NCBI RefSeq assembly: GCF_039536205.1
Contig: NZ_BAAAYL010000001.1
Location: 4,960,001-5,024,000 of the forward strand
Length of the DNA stretch: 64,000 nt
Direction of reading: 5' to 3'
From: Streptomyces sannanensis
GTDB lineage: Bacteria > Actinomycetota > Actinomycetes > Streptomycetales > Streptomycetaceae
A program made the translations under genes and the position numbers. The notes under the pieces are model-generated. The model made no database searches. It had not been told where the DNA came from and was given only the letters and a program-made list of their open reading frames with translations. This document shows, in pieces, positions 37,740-46,662 of this stretch. Position 1 is the first letter of the stretch. Each line of letters begins with the position of its first letter.

Positions 37740-37913
37740 GTGGCTGTTCCGAAGCGGAAGATGTCGCGCAGCAACACGCGCCACCGCCGGTCGCAGTGGA
37801 AGGCTGCGGTCCCCACCCTGGTGGCGTGCGAGCGCTGCCACGAGGCAAAGCTGCAGCACATTGCGTGCCCGAGCTGCGGCACCTACAACAAGCGCCAGGT
37901 CCTCGAGGTCTGA
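37740..37913 (+). CDS. rpmF: 50S ribosomal protein L32 (zinc-binding form)
   Basis: 57 residues from a [23 protein letters not shown], then [18 protein letters not shown] with two CxxC pairs. It is translated with DUF177, two bases apart, and followed after 19 bases by rnc, a conserved DUF177-rpmF-rnc order. Confidence 0.97.
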   Translation: MAVPKRKMSRSNTRHRRSQWKAAVPTLVACERCHEAKLQHIACPSCGTYNKRQVLEV

Positions 37914-37932
37914 GCGGCTGGTGAGAGGCGCG

Positions 37933-38703
37933 ATGTCTGAAAACACGGCCTCGTCCCAAACGCTTCTGGAAGGGCGGCTCGGCTACCAGGTCGAGTCCGC
38001 CCTTCTGGTGCGTGCGCTCACACACCGCTCGTACGCGTACGAGAACGGCGGTCTGCCCACCAACGAGCGCCTCGAGTTCCTCGGGGACTCCGTGCTCGGT
38101 CTCGTGGTCACGGACACGCTGTACCGCACCCACCCCGACCTGCCCGAGGGCCAGCTGGCCAAACTGCGGGCCGCGGTGGTCAATTCGCGTGCGCTGGCGG
38201 AGGTGGGCCGTGGGCTCGACCTTGGTGCCTTCATCCGGCTCGGCCGGGGTGAGGAAGGCACGGGCGGCCGGGACAAGGCATCCATCCTTGCCGACACCCT
38301 CGAAGCGGTGATCGGCGCGGTCTATCTCGACAAGGGTCTCGGGGCGGCCTCGGAGCTCGTCCACCGGCTCTTCGACCCCTTGATCGAGAAGTCCTCCAAC
38401 CTCGGTGCGGGCCTGGACTGGAAGACCAGCCTCCAGGAACTCACCGCGAGCGAGGGTCTCGGCGTGCCCGAGTACCTGGTCACCGAGACCGGCCCGGACC
38501 ACGAGAAGACCTTCACTGCTGCCGCTCGCGTCGGTGGTGTCTCGTACGGCACCGGCACCGGCCGCAGCAAGAAGGAAGCGGAGCAGCAGGCCGCGGAGTC
38601 CGCGTGGCGCGCGATTCGCGCGGCGGCGGACGAGCGCGCGAAGGCGGCGGCGACCGAAGGGGACGCCCCGTCCGCCGCGGCCGACGCACCGTCGGCGCCC
38701 TGA
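37933..38703 (+). CDS. rnc: Ribonuclease III
   Basis: 256 residues from the ATG at 37933. The catalytic signature is [18 protein letters not shown] (Glu and Asp of the active site). The dsRNA-binding domain is about residues 160-235 ([34 protein letters not shown]), with a short Ala-rich tail. It processes rRNA and mRNA; in S. coelicolor the enzyme (AbsB) also affects antibiotic synthesis. The length matches actinobacterial homologues. Confidence 0.96.
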   Translation: MSENTASSQTLLEGRLGYQVESALLVRALTHRSYAYENGGLPTNERLEFLGDSVLGLVVTDTLYRTHPDLPEGQLAKLRAAVVNSRALAEVGRGLDLGAFIRLGRGEEGTGGRDKASILADTLEAVIGAVYLDKGLGAASELVHRLFDPLIEKSSNLGAGLDWKTSLQELTASEGLGVPEYLVTETGPDHEKTFTAAARVGGVSYGTGTGRSKKEAEQQAAESAWRAIRAAADERAKAAATEGDAPSAAADAPSAP

Positions 38704-38716
38704 CGCCCACTCCGGA

Positions 38717-38753
38717 CCCCCTCCACGCCCACCCACCCCGGGCGTGGAGGGGG
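38717..38753 (+). terminator. Terminator after rnc
   Basis: Perfect 13-bp stem (38717-38729 with 38741-38753), then TTCCTT. Confidence 0.88.
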
Positions 38754-38826
38754 TTCCTTGCTGCCGGCAACCGGGCAGTACGCTGGCGGGGCCACCCCGA
38801 TTCGCGACCCCCTCCGGAGGAGCCAC

Positions 38827-39687
38827 GTGCCCGAGCTGCCCGAGGTCGAAGTCGTCCGGCGCGGACTGGAGCGCTGGGTGAGCGGGCGGACCGTCGCCGG
38901 GGTCGAGGTGCTCCACCCGCGGGCCGTGCGCCGGCACCTCGCCGGCGCCGGAGATTTCGCCGCCGGTCTCAAGGGGCACCGCATCGGCGCCGCCCGTCGG
39001 CGCGGCAAGTACCTGTGGCTGCCGCTGGAGGACACCTCCGCCTCCGTCCTGGGGCACCTCGGCATGAGCGGCCAGCTCCTTGTCCAGCCCGAGGACGCAC
39101 CCGACGAGAAGCATCTCCGCGTCCGGATCCGATTCGACGACACCCTCGGCACCGAGCTCCGCTTCGTCGATCAGCGCACCTTCGGCGGGCTGTCCCTGCA
39201 CCCGAACACCCCCGAGGGCGCCCCGGACGTCATCGCGCACATCGCGCTCGACCCGCTGGATCCCGCCTTCGACGAAGCGGCGTTCCACGCGGCGCTGCGC
39301 CTGCGCCGTACGACGATCAAGCGAGCCCTTCTGGACCAGTCCCTCGTCAGCGGGGTCGGCAACATCTACGCGGACGAGGCGCTCTGGCGCGCCAAGCTGC
39401 ACTACGAGCGCCCCACGTCCACGCTGCCGCGCCCCCGTTCCGTCGAGCTGCTCGACCATGTGCGCGAGGTGATGAACGCGGCCCTGGTCGCCGGAGGCAC
39501 CAGTTTCGACAGCCTCTACGTCAATGTGAACGGCGAGTCGGGCTACTTCGACCGGTCGCTGGACGCGTACGGCCGCGAGGACGAGCCGTGCCGCCGCTGC
39601 GGCACGGCGATACGCCGCCGCCCGTGGATGAACCGGTCCAGCTACTTCTGTCCGCGCTGTCAGCGCCCGCCGCGGCTCTCGTCGTAA
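38827..39687 (+). CDS. mutM: Formamidopyrimidine-DNA glycosylase
   Basis: 286 residues from a GTG. The mature N-terminus [14 protein letters not shown] supplies the catalytic Pro and Glu. The helix-two-turn-helix region has [13 protein letters not shown], and the C-terminal zinc finger is [11 protein letters not shown] ... YFCPRCQ. It excises 8-oxoguanine. GGAGG lies upstream at 38815-38819. The 3' end overlaps the convergent HxlR gene by 28 bases. Confidence 0.96.
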   Translation: MPELPEVEVVRRGLERWVSGRTVAGVEVLHPRAVRRHLAGAGDFAAGLKGHRIGAARRRGKYLWLPLEDTSASVLGHLGMSGQLLVQPEDAPDEKHLRVRIRFDDTLGTELRFVDQRTFGGLSLHPNTPEGAPDVIAHIALDPLDPAFDEAAFHAALRLRRTTIKRALLDQSLVSGVGNIYADEALWRAKLHYERPTSTLPRPRSVELLDHVREVMNAALVAGGTSFDSLYVNVNGESGYFDRSLDAYGREDEPCRRCGTAIRRRPWMNRSSYFCPRCQRPPRLSS

Positions 39688-40052
39688 CGCCCCTGCGCCA
39701 GCAGGACCTCGTCCATCCGGTCCTCGAGGAGCTGGATCAGTGAAAGCAGCCGCTCGGCGACCTCCCGCCCCAGCGGGGTGAGTTCGTAGTCGACCCGGGG
39801 CGGATTGCCGGCCTGTGCCTCGCGGTGCACCAGGCCGTCGCGTTCCAGCGCGTGCAACGTCTGCGACAGCATCTTCTCGCTCACCCCGTCGACGCGCCGC
39901 CGCAGCTCGTTGAAGCGGAAGGTGCCGTCGTACAGCGCGGTGATCGTCAGGCTGCCCCATCGTCCGGTGACGTGCTCCAGCGCGCCCCGGGACGGGCAGT
40001 TCCTGGAGAACACGTCGTAGGCGAGGTCGTGGTCCCGCACGGTGCTGTCCAT
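39660..40052 (-). CDS. HxlR-family transcriptional regulator
   Basis: 130 residues with a winged helix-turn-helix: [40 protein letters not shown] and [19 protein letters not shown]. The single Cys near residue 19 sits where redox- or electrophile-sensing members (HypR, YodB) carry theirs. It is divergent from a flavodoxin-like reductase, the usual target of such regulators. It probably represses that gene and itself. Confidence 0.92.
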   Translation of the reverse strand: MDSTVRDHDLAYDVFSRNCPSRGALEHVTGRWGSLTITALYDGTFRFNELRRRVDGVSEKMLSQTLHALERDGLVHREAQAGNPPRVDYELTPLGREVAERLLSLIQLLEDRMDEVLLAQGRYDESRGGR

Positions 40053-40073
40053 GGCGCCACGTTACTGGATCGC

Positions 40074-40113
40074 AGCGCTAACCCCCAGTTTGCGCTATCG
40101 AAAAGTTAGTGCT
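40074..40113. promoter_or_regulatory. Candidate HxlR operator
   Basis: AGCGCTAAC (40074-40082) and GTTAGTGCT (40105-40113) form an inverted repeat with 8 of 9 matches and 22 bases between, in the 108-base gap between the divergent genes. The spacing puts the arms about three helical turns apart, centre to centre. Confidence 0.55.
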
Positions 40114-40160
40114 TCTCTTCTGTCAGTACCACAGAGATCGCGCTGACAAGGAGCTTTACC

Positions 40161-40751
40161 GTGACCACGCCTGTCGTCTCCATCGCCTACCACTCCGGCT
40201 TCGGCCACACCACCGTCGTCGCCGAAGCCGTCAAGGCGGGCGCCGAGGACGCCGGCGCCACGGTCCACCTGATCAAGGTCGACGAGATCACCGATGCCGA
40301 GTGGGAGCTGCTCGACGCGTCCGACGCGATCGTCTTCGGCTCGCCGACCTACATGGGCACGGCGTCCGGTGCCTTCCACCAGTTCGCCGAGGCGTCTTCC
40401 AAGCGCTGGTTCACCCGGGCCTGGCAGGACAAGCTGGCCGCCGGCTTCACCAACTCCTCCTCCAAGAGCGGTGACAAGCTGCACACCCTGCAGTTCTTCA
40501 CGCTGCTTGCCGCCCAGCACGGCATGAACTGGGTCGGACTCAACCTGATGCCGGGCTGGAACGCCTCCACCGCCTCCGAGAACGACCTCAACCGTCTCGG
40601 CTTCTTCCTGGGCGCGGCTGCCCAGTCCAACAACGACGAGGGCCCGGAGGCCGTGCACAAGGCGGACATCGCCACCGCCGAGCACCTCGGCCGCCGGGTC
40701 GCCGAGACCGCCAGGGTCTTCGCCGCGGGCAAGGCCGCCGCGGCCGCGTGA
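40161..40751 (+). CDS. Flavodoxin-like NAD(P)H reductase (WrbA-like)
   Basis: 196 residues from a GTG with AAGGAGC upstream. The flavodoxin fold shows the phosphate-binding YHSGFGHTTVVAEAV and GSPTYMGTASGAFHQF. Members reduce quinones or act as FMN reductases, protecting against electrophiles. Regulation by the neighbouring HxlR is likely. A strong terminator follows. Whether it is a true WrbA quinone reductase is not certain. Confidence 0.88.
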   Translation: MTTPVVSIAYHSGFGHTTVVAEAVKAGAEDAGATVHLIKVDEITDAEWELLDASDAIVFGSPTYMGTASGAFHQFAEASSKRWFTRAWQDKLAAGFTNSSSKSGDKLHTLQFFTLLAAQHGMNWVGLNLMPGWNASTASENDLNRLGFFLGAAAQSNNDEGPEAVHKADIATAEHLGRRVAETARVFAAGKAAAAA

Positions 40752-40761
40752 GCGCATGACA

Positions 40762-40799
40762 AAGGCCCCCGGCACCGATGACGCGGTGCCGGGGGCCTT
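40762..40799. terminator. Terminator between reductase and CAP gene
   Basis: Perfect 15-bp stem AAGGCCCCCGGCACC and its complement with an 8-base loop; bidirectional between convergent genes. Confidence 0.93.
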
Positions 40800-40820
40800 C
40801 CCGTGGGCGAGGCGTACGGC

Positions 40821-41684
40821 TCAGTAGCCGAAGTCCTGCGTCCACCAGGGGCCGCCGCTCCCGAAGTGCACGCCGACGCCCATCGTCGTGTACTGGCAGT
40901 TGAGTATGTTCGCGCGATGGCTCGGGCTGGTCATCCAGGCGTCCATCACCGCCCGGGCGTCGCCCTGGCCGCGGGCTATGTTCTCGCCGCCGAGGCCGCT
41001 CACGCCGGCCTGTTCGGCCCGGTCCCACGGGGTGTCGCCGTCCGGGTCGGTGTGGGCGAAGAATCCGCGCGCGGCCATGTCGTCACTGAACGACTCGGCC
41101 AGGCCGGCCAGCGAGGGGTCGGCCTTCACCGGGGTGCAGCCGACCCTGGCCCGCTCGAGGTTCACCAGCGAGACCACGGTGGCCGCTGCGGACTCCTCCG
41201 CGCTGGGGGGCTGCGGGGTGTCGGCCGTCTTCCTGGGCGCCTGCGGCGCGGGCGCGGCAGTACGTGGCGGGGCCGGCTTCTTGGAGGCGGCCGGCGGCGC
41301 CGCGGGCTCGGGCCGCTTCGACGGAGTGGCGGAGGGCTTGGCCTCGGAGGGGGAGGCGGAAGGTGAAGGCGGCGCGGCGGCCTTCGTGCCGGGCTTCTTG
41401 CCGCCGGCCGACGGGGCCGTGGTGGCGCTGGTGCCATGGTCGGCCGACTCGCCGGTGGAGCCGCCCTGTGACAGCAGGTTCGGTGCGCTTTCGGCGCGTA
41501 TCTCGCCGGAGTCGCTGCTGTGGCTGCCGCTGCTCAGGGTGAAGCTGCTGCCGCCTCCGGGGAGGAACCCGGAGGCCATGGCCACGGCGCCCACCGCCAC
41601 GGCCGCGGAGGCGCCGAGCAGTCCGGTGCGTACGGGCACGGACCGCTTCTTCCGCGGAGTGGCGGAGCGTCGGTGGCGTCCCAT
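40821..41684 (-). CDS. Membrane-anchored or secreted CAP-domain protein
   Basis: 287 residues from ATG 41684 (MGRHRRSATPRKKR), which has AGGAAGG eight bases upstream; a TTG at 41714 would be longer. A basic N-terminus is followed by a hydrophobic segment (TGLLGASAAVAVGAVAMASG) that is a signal or anchor. A long Pro/Ser/Ala/Lys linker (about 60-165) leads to a C-terminal CAP/SCP domain of about 115 residues: LVNLERARVG, HTDPDGDTPWDRA, SPSHRANILN. The linker suggests reach through the cell wall. Function unknown. Confidence 0.92.
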   Translation of the reverse strand: MGRHRRSATPRKKRSVPVRTGLLGASAAVAVGAVAMASGFLPGGGSSFTLSSGSHSSDSGEIRAESAPNLLSQGGSTGESADHGTSATTAPSAGGKKPGTKAAAPPSPSASPSEAKPSATPSKRPEPAAPPAASKKPAPPRTAAPAPQAPRKTADTPQPPSAEESAAATVVSLVNLERARVGCTPVKADPSLAGLAESFSDDMAARGFFAHTDPDGDTPWDRAEQAGVSGLGGENIARGQGDARAVMDAWMTSPSHRANILNCQYTTMGVGVHFGSGGPWWTQDFGY

Positions 41685-41816
41685 CTGCTGTGCCTTCCTG
41701 ATCTTTGTCGCCAACGTGCCTCACCCGAATGAGTGAGGCCCATTGCGTGGGGACTGTACGCCATGACAGGAGGGGACGAAGTGTCCCTTGAGTAATTGCC
41801 CGGCTAGCGTGCAGGC

Positions 41817-42098
41817 ATGAACGAAGATGTCCGGCTGATCGCCTGGGTGCGCGGCCGAGTACAAGGAGTGGGCTTCCGCTGGTTCACCAGGGCAAATGTT
41901 CTGGCAATCGGCGGCATCACCGGTTTCGCCTCGAATCTCGAGGACGGACGGGTGCAAGTGCTGGCCGAAGGCCCGCGTGAGAATTGCCACCGTTTGCTGG
42001 AATGGCTGTGCAATGGCGACACACCCGGGCGGGTCGACGGAGTGACTGAGATCTGGGCCACTCCACGCGGGGGGTATGAGGACTTCGAGATGCGCTGA
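41817..42098 (+). CDS. acyP: Acylphosphatase
   Basis: 93 residues. [19 protein letters not shown] text (here [15 protein letters not shown]) holds the catalytic Arg and phosphate loop, and [14 protein letters not shown] the catalytic Asn. It hydrolyses acyl phosphates. TAGCGT ends six bases before the ATG, so it is leaderless. It stands just before smc in many actinobacteria. Confidence 0.95.
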   Translation: MNEDVRLIAWVRGRVQGVGFRWFTRANVLAIGGITGFASNLEDGRVQVLAEGPRENCHRLLEWLCNGDTPGRVDGVTEIWATPRGGYEDFEMR

Positions 42099-42467
42099 CG
42101 GACGTATGTACAAACGCTCGGGCCGGACAGTGTTCCGGCCGGGTGTTCGATGGAAATCCGCTGGTGGTTGCCAAGAAGGGCTTGTCGTGCAAGGCTGCGC
42201 CAGTAAGAATGATCTCTACGCCCCCAGGGCCCTGTGAGAGAGGTGGCGCCGCGCAGAACGTGGCCGCGCGCCCCGGGTTGCCCGCCGGTACGGGGCGTGA
42301 TCGTGTTGACCGTCAAACTTTTTGGTGAGACGCTGGAAGCCCCGCGCACCTTAGCTGTTTGGCAGTGAGAACCGCAGCGAGAACAAGGCTGCCGAGCACC
42401 GCGGGTGCGAATCCCTCACGACCCACCACCGCTTCGGTCGGTCACTCAGTGTGGAGGACCATCCATC
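42099..42467. other. Leader region before the 71-residue protein
   Basis: 369 bases without a gene. A short hairpin (42121-42127 with 42134-42140) may end acyP transcription. TTGACC at 42307-42312 could be a -35 box. The 42330-42460 stretch has a structured look, with GGGTGCGAATCCC and GACCCACCACC-type segments; see findings. No riboswitch class could be assigned. Confidence 0.45.
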
Positions 42468-42683
42468 ATGGCAAAGGCGCTTCTCGGTTACGTCGGCGGT
42501 TCCGACCCGCGACTCCTCGCCGAGATGCGACGGCTCCAGCAGCGCGTCCACGACCTCGAATCCGAGCTCGCACGGATCCAGTCCGAGAACGACGCGCTGA
42601 CCGCTGCCGCCGCGCACCGCGGAGACTCGTTGCTCGAGGGCATCGACATCGACGTACCCCAGGCGGAGCCTGCGCTCACCTGA
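42468..42683 (+). CDS. 71-residue coiled-coil protein of unknown function
   Basis: MAKALLGYVGGSDPRLLAEM is followed by a heptad-like helix (RRLQQRVHDLESELARIQSEND) and an acidic end. GTGGAGG lies upstream. Small proteins of this type are found next to smc in Streptomyces, as I recall, but no role is known to me. The helix suggests dimerisation. Confidence 0.8.
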   Translation: MAKALLGYVGGSDPRLLAEMRRLQQRVHDLESELARIQSENDALTAAAAHRGDSLLEGIDIDVPQAEPALT

Positions 42684-42850
42684 CACGGGTCACATGAGAC
42701 AAGGTCCGGTCAGGACGACCACGTCAGCCGCTTGATCCAGAACGATGTGCAAGGGACGCTTCGGCGTCCCTTCTTACATTCCCTACCGCCCCGTAGCGCT
42801 TCCTTTACCGTCTGATGTGCCCTGCGCCTTGATGGGTGAAACCGCACATG

Positions 42851-42893
42851 GATGGGGGAACCTCCCGCTCGAGCGGAGCCGAGAGCGGGGGAG
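42851..42893. repeat. REP-like palindromic element upstream of smc
   Basis: GATGGGGGAACCTCCCGCTC and GAGCGGAGCCGAGAGCG, then GGGGGAG: a diverged inverted copy of the element at 36429. It ends ten bases before the smc -10 box. Confidence 0.75.
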
Positions 42894-42916
42894 GGAGGGC
42901 GGTAGAGTCCGGCGGC

Positions 42917-45900
42917 GTGCACCTCAAGGCCCTGACCCTGCGCGGCTTCAAATCCTTCGCCTCCGCCACGACCCTGCGGTTCGAACCCGGAATCACCTGT
43001 GTCGTCGGCCCCAATGGCTCCGGCAAATCCAATGTCGTGGACGCGCTCTCCTGGGTCATGGGCGAACAGGGCGCCAAGTCGCTGCGCGGCGGCAAGATGG
43101 AGGACGTTATCTTCGCCGGCACCACCGGGCGGCCGCCGCTCGGCCGCGCCGAGGTGTCTCTGACCATCGACAATTCCGACGGTGCGCTGCCCATCGAGTA
43201 CGCCGAAGTCACCATTACGCGGATCATGTTCCGTAACGGCGGCAGCGAATACCAGATCAACGGCGACACGTGCCGGTTGCTCGACATCCAGGAACTGCTC
43301 TCCGATTCCGGCATCGGCCGCGAAATGCACGTCATCGTCGGCCAGGGCCAGCTGGACTCCGTACTGCACGCCGATCCGACGGGGCGCCGCGCCTTCATCG
43401 AAGAAGCCGCGGGCGTCCTCAAACACCGCAGACGGAAAGAGAAGGCGCTGCGGAAGCTCGACGCGATGCAGGCCAACCTGGCGCGCGTACAGGACCTGAC
43501 CGACGAGCTGCGGCGCCAGCTCAAGCCGCTCGGGCGGCAGGCGGCGGTGGCCCGCCGGGCCGCCGTGATCCAGGCCGATCTGCGCGACACACGGCTCCGG
43601 CTGCTCGCCGACGACCTGATGCGGCTGCAGGAGGCGCTGAAGGCCGAGATCGCCGACGATGCCGCGCTGAAGGAGCGCAAGGAGAAGGCGGAGGCCGAGC
43701 TGAAGGCCGCCCTGACACGCGAAGCCGAACTGGAGGACGAGGTACGGCGTCTCGCGCCGCGCCTGCAGCGGGCTCAGCAGACCTGGTACGAGCTGTCCCA
43801 GCTGGCCGAACGGGTGCGCGGTACGGTCTCGCTGGCCGACGCCCGGGTCAAGAGCGCCACCACGGCTCCCGAGGAGGAACGCCGCGGTCGCGACCCGGAG
43901 GACATGGAGCGCGAGGCGGCCCGTGTCCGCGAACAGGAGGCGGAGCTGGAGGCCGCGGTGGAAGCCGCCCAGCGGGCCCTGGAGGACACCGTCGCCCACC
44001 GGGCGGACCTGGAACGCGAACTGGCGGCCGAGGAACGCCGTCTCAAGGACGCCGCCCGCGCCATCGCCGACCGGCGCGAGGGCCTGGCCCGGCTGCAGGG
44101 CCAGGTCAACGCCGCGCGTTCGCGGGCCGCTTCGGCCCAGGCCGAGATCGACCGGCTGGCCACCGCCCGCGACGAGGCGGCCGAACGGGCCGCCCGGGCC
44201 CAGGAGGAGTACGAGCAGCTCAAGGCCGAGGTCGACGGCCTGGACGCGGACGACGCGGAGCTCGCGGAGCGAAACGAGGCGGCGCGGCACGCCCTGGCCG
44301 AGGCCGAGTCGGCGCTCACGGCGGCCCGCGAGTCGGCGACCGCGGCCGAACGCAAACGCGCCGCGGTCGCCGCCCGCCACGACGCTCTCGCCCTGGGCCT
44401 GCGCCGCAAGGACGGCAGCGGCGCCCTGCTGGCCGCCCGCGACCGGCTGACCGGCCTGCTCGGCCCGGCCGCGGAACTCCTCACGGTGACCCCGGGCTTC
44501 GAGGCCCCGGTCTCGGCGGCCCTGGGCACGGCCGCGGACGCGCTCGCGGTCACGGACCCGTCCACGGCCGCGGAAGCGATCCGCCTCCTCCGCAAACAGG
44601 ACGCGGGCCGGGCGACACTGTTGCCGGCCGGGCGGCGTTCTCCCTCAAGTGAGCCGGAGCGCCCGTCCTCGGACACCGGCCGGGCCGGGGCGCCCGGACC
44701 GCACCCGAGCGTCGCCGACCTGGTGAGCGGTCCCCCCGAACTCATGCGCGCCGTTCGCAGACTCGTTCGCGACATGGTCGTCGTCGGCACCCTGGAGGAC
44801 GCCGAGGATCTCGTCGCCGCGCATCCGGAGCTCATCGCCGTCACCGCCGAGGGCGACATCCTCGGCGCGCACGTCGCGCACGGCGGATCCGCGGGGGCGC
44901 CGAGCCTGCTCGAGGTGCAGGCCTCGGTCGACGAGGCCGCCGGCGAGCTGGCAGAACTGGCCGTGCGGTGCGAGGAGCTGGCCGCGGCGCAGCACCACGC
45001 GGGCGAGCGCCGCACCGAGTGCGCCGCGCTCGTCGAGGAATTGAGCGAGCGGCGCAGGGTCGCCGACCGCGAGAAGTCCGCGGTCGCCCAGCAGCTCGGC
45101 CGGCTCGCCGGTCAGGCACGGGGCGCCGCGGGCGAGGCGGAACGCACGACCGCGGCGGCCGCCCGTGCCCAGGAGGCGCTGGAGCGGGCGACCGAGGAGG
45201 CCGAGGAGCTGACCGAGCGGTTGCTGGTGGCCGAGGAGACCCCGGCCGAGGAGGAGCCGGACACCTCCGTACGGGACCGGCTCGCCGCCGACGGAGCCAA
45301 CGCCCGGCAGACCGAGATGGAGGCCCGCCTCCAGGCCCGTACCCACGAGGAGCGGATGAAGGCGCTCGCGGGCCGGGCCGACGCGCTCGACCGGGGCGCG
45401 TGTGCCGAGCGCGAGGCACGGGCACGCGCCGAGCAGCGGCGCGCCCGGCTGCGTTACGAGGTGCAGGTCGCGGCCGGCGTCGCCGCCGGCGCCCGGCAGC
45501 TGCTCGCCCATGTGGAGGTGTCGCTCGTACGGGCGGAGGAGGAACGCACCGCGGCCGATGCGGCCAGGGCGGAGCGCGAGCGGGACCTCGCCATGGCTCG
45601 TGACCAGGACCGCGACCTCAAGGGCGAGCTGGACAAGCTGACCGACTCGGTGCACCGGGGCGAGGTCCTGGGGGCCGAGAAGCGGCTGCGGATCGAGCAG
45701 CTGGAGACCAGGGCACTGGAGGAGCTGGGCGTCGAGCCGGCCGGACTGATCGCGGAGTACGGCCCCGACCAGCCGGTGCCGCCCTCGCCGCCGGCCGAGG
45801 GCGAGGCACCCGGGGGCGACGTGCCGCGCCCGTTCGTACGGGCCGAACAGGAGAAGCGGCTCAAGGCGGCCGAACGGGCGTATCAGCAGCTCGGCAAGGT

Positions 45901-46483
45901 GAATCCGCTCGCGCTGGAGGAGTTCGCGGCGCTGGAGGAGCGTCACAAGTTCCTCGCGGAGCAGCTGGAGGACCTGAAGAAGACCAGGGCCGATCTGCTG
46001 CAGGTCGTCAGGGAGGTCGACGAGCGGGTCGAGCGGGTCTTCACCGAGGCGTACCGGGACACGGCCCGGGAGTTCGAAGGGGTCTTCTCGCGGCTCTTCC
46101 CGGGCGGCGAGGGCCGGCTTGTCCTGACTGATCCCGACAACATGCTCACCACGGGGGTGGACGTCGAGGCGCGTCCGCCGGGCAAGAAGGTCAAGCGGCT
46201 CTCCCTGCTCTCCGGCGGTGAGCGTTCGCTGACCGCCGTGGCGCTGCTGGTGTCGATCTTCAAGGCCCGGCCGAGTCCGTTCTATGTGATGGACGAGGTC
46301 GAGGCGGCGCTGGACGACACCAACCTCCAGCGGCTGATCCGGATCATGCAGGAGCTCCAGGAGAGTTCGCAGCTGATCGTCATCACGCACCAGAAGCGGA
46401 CGATGGAGGTCGCCGACGCGCTGTACGGCGTCTCGATGCAGGGCGATGGCGTCTCCAAGGTCATCAGCCAGCGACTCCGCTGA
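42917..46483 (+). CDS. smc: Chromosome segregation protein SMC
   Basis: 1188 residues from the GTG at 42917 (VHLKALTLRGFKSFA); upstream in-frame codons run through the REP-like repeat and are not used. Walker A GPNGSGKSNVVDAL is at about 33-46, coiled coils at about 165-490 and 660-1010, the hinge at about 510-655, the ABC signature LSGGERSLTA and the D-box region FYVMDEVEAALDD near the end. It condenses and segregates chromosomes with ScpAB. TAGAGT at 42903-42908 ends eight bases upstream, so it is leaderless. The hinge carries a low-complexity Ser/Pro/Gly loop (about 575-600). Confidence 0.97.
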   Translation: MHLKALTLRGFKSFASATTLRFEPGITCVVGPNGSGKSNVVDALSWVMGEQGAKSLRGGKMEDVIFAGTTGRPPLGRAEVSLTIDNSDGALPIEYAEVTITRIMFRNGGSEYQINGDTCRLLDIQELLSDSGIGREMHVIVGQGQLDSVLHADPTGRRAFIEEAAGVLKHRRRKEKALRKLDAMQANLARVQDLTDELRRQLKPLGRQAAVARRAAVIQADLRDTRLRLLADDLMRLQEALKAEIADDAALKERKEKAEAELKAALTREAELEDEVRRLAPRLQRAQQTWYELSQLAERVRGTVSLADARVKSATTAPEEERRGRDPEDMEREAARVREQEAELEAAVEAAQRALEDTVAHRADLERELAAEERRLKDAARAIADRREGLARLQGQVNAARSRAASAQAEIDRLATARDEAAERAARAQEEYEQLKAEVDGLDADDAELAERNEAARHALAEAESALTAARESATAAERKRAAVAARHDALALGLRRKDGSGALLAARDRLTGLLGPAAELLTVTPGFEAPVSAALGTAADALAVTDPSTAAEAIRLLRKQDAGRATLLPAGRRSPSSEPERPSSDTGRAGAPGPHPSVADLVSGPPELMRAVRRLVRDMVVVGTLEDAEDLVAAHPELIAVTAEGDILGAHVAHGGSAGAPSLLEVQASVDEAAGELAELAVRCEELAAAQHHAGERRTECAALVEELSERRRVADREKSAVAQQLGRLAGQARGAAGEAERTTAAAARAQEALERATEEAEELTERLLVAEETPAEEEPDTSVRDRLAADGANARQTEMEARLQARTHEERMKALAGRADALDRGACAEREARARAEQRRARLRYEVQVAAGVAAGARQLLAHVEVSLVRAEEERTAADAARAERERDLAMARDQDRDLKGELDKLTDSVHRGEVLGAEKRLRIEQLETRALEELGVEPAGLIAEYGPDQPVPPSPPAEGEAPGGDVPRPFVRAEQEKRLKAAERAYQQLGKVNPLALEEFAALEERHKFLAEQLEDLKKTRADLLQVVREVDERVERVFTEAYRDTAREFEGVFSRLFPGGEGRLVLTDPDNMLTTGVDVEARPPGKKVKRLSLLSGGERSLTAVALLVSIFKARPSPFYVMDEVEAALDDTNLQRLIRIMQELQESSQLIVITHQKRTMEVADALYGVSMQGDGVSKVISQRLR

Positions 46484-46547
46484 AATTCACTTCATAAGTT
46501 GAACGTCCGGCGAGTGTGGTGGGCTTTTTATCGATATCGACTGCTTC

Positions 46548-46575
46548 TTGACTTAGGTATGTGAAGGCATAGTCT
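46548..46575 (+). promoter_or_regulatory. Promoter of glcP
   Basis: TTGACT (46548-46553), 16 bases, TAGTCT (46570-46575): close to the sigma-HrdB consensus. A TCGATATCGA palindrome lies just upstream at 46531-46540 and may bind a regulator. Confidence 0.65.
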
Positions 46576-46662
46576 CTGCGATGTCGCTTTTGACGTCAGG
46601 TGGTGGCCGAGGTCGAGCTGTGCCCCACTGGAAGTGCTCGCCCTTCACGCAGGAGTACCACC

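Noticed and set aside
36979..39960. 993-codon minus-strand frame over DUF177, rpmF, rnc and mutM
   Set aside because: It lies opposite four well-recognised genes, and its translation is low-complexity Arg/Gly/Ala text.
42380..42460. Cobalamin riboswitch
   Set aside because: Only a short core-like string is present. The other conserved boxes are missing, and the downstream gene has no link to B12.
42836..42916. Upstream ATG start for smc
   Set aside because: The 27 extra residues derive from the REP-like repeat. SMC proteins begin with the HLKALTLRGFKSF strand, and a -10 box lies inside the extension.
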